Below, in pieces: positions 5,252 to 5,367 of a DNA stretch of 5,367 nucleotides; the first letter of the stretch is position 1, and each line of letters begins with the position of its first letter. The stretch spans positions 1-5,367 of the forward strand of contig PUOB01000303.1 in the NCBI GenBank assembly GCA_003551985.1, in the 5' to 3' direction. The notes below the pieces were generated by a model that worked only from the letters and a program-made list of their open reading frames with translations, made no database searches and had not been told where the DNA came from. The translations under genes and the position numbers were made by a program. Source of the DNA: Desulfobacteraceae bacterium (GTDB lineage: Bacteria > Desulfobacterota > Desulfobacteria > Desulfobacterales > Desulfosalsimonadaceae).

Positions 5252-5367
5252 AACCCATCTCAAAATTGTCTTTTGGCCCAATATCTTTGTTGGCGTCTTA
5301 TTTCAAATCCTCAAAATACTCGAGTATGTCTGCGGTTTGAAATAAGGCGCCGCCGCGATCTTGAACC
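5251..5367. repeat. Intergenic repeat with imperfect inverted repeat, runs off the window
   Basis: GGCGTCTTATTTCAAATCC (5292-5310) and GGTTTGAAATAAGGCGCC (5334-5351) are inverted copies with one G-T pair and one bulge. Between them is the perfect palindrome ATACTCGAGTAT (5316-5327). Smaller inverted pairs lie upstream: CAAAA/TTTTG (5261-5275) and CCAA/TTGG (5278-5293). The stretch begins GAACC at the last base of the stop codon (5251-5255) and the window ends GAACC (5363-5367), which hints at a 112-bp tandem unit. From memory this sequence type recurs in deltaproteobacterial genomes. No gene and no T-run terminator is seen. Confidence 0.55.

Noticed and set aside
5292..5351. Inverted repeat after the fusion gene as its transcription terminator
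   Set aside because: The sequence after the 3' arm is GC-rich without a T-run on the + strand, and the loop is long; it fits a repeat element better.

Overview
The window looks like chromosome of a GC-rich Gram-negative bacterium, most likely a sulfate-reducer-type deltaproteobacterium (Desulfobacterota). That assignment is inference from gene style, codon use and the type of intergenic repeats; no rRNA or marker gene is present to prove it. All supported genes are on the + strand.

Layout. (1) 1-2919: a large protein of unknown function, cut by the left window edge. It has a degenerate PHP-like (metallo-phosphoesterase type) region, then about five membrane segments, then a soluble tail. Its stop codon lies in the first unit of a 7-bp tandem repeat (2914-2955). 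(2) 2920-3373: a 454-base region between the two large genes. It holds a possible promoter within the 7-bp repeats, a short leader peptide gene (2983-3069) with 9 Phe codons out of 28, an antiterminator segment, two tandem intrinsic terminators (3093-3131 and 3139-3178), a pair of CGTAAAAAG repeats, and a 74-nt hairpin just before a good ribosome binding site. (3) 3374-5251: one reading frame that joins a type I-beta DAHP synthase (first step of the shikimate pathway) to a prephenate dehydratase with its ACT domain (the step that commits prephenate to phenylalanine). (4) 5251-5367: a repeat-like tail with an imperfect inverted repeat, running off the right edge.

How it fits together. The main discovery is that the DAHP synthase-prephenate dehydratase gene is preceded by what looks like a classical phenylalanine transcription attenuator. 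A ribosome stalled on the Phe codons would leave 3052-3061 free to pair with the 5' arm of the first terminator. That in turn would free the 3' arm of this terminator to pair with the 5' arm of the second, so both terminators would be released in a relay. A ribosome that finishes the leader would cover 3052-3061 and let both terminators form. The enzyme also carries two putative allosteric domains, an N-terminal ferredoxin-like domain and a C-terminal ACT domain with Phe-binding motifs. Phenylalanine could therefore act on this locus at the RNA level and at both ends of the protein. No chorismate mutase is present in the fusion or elsewhere in the window.
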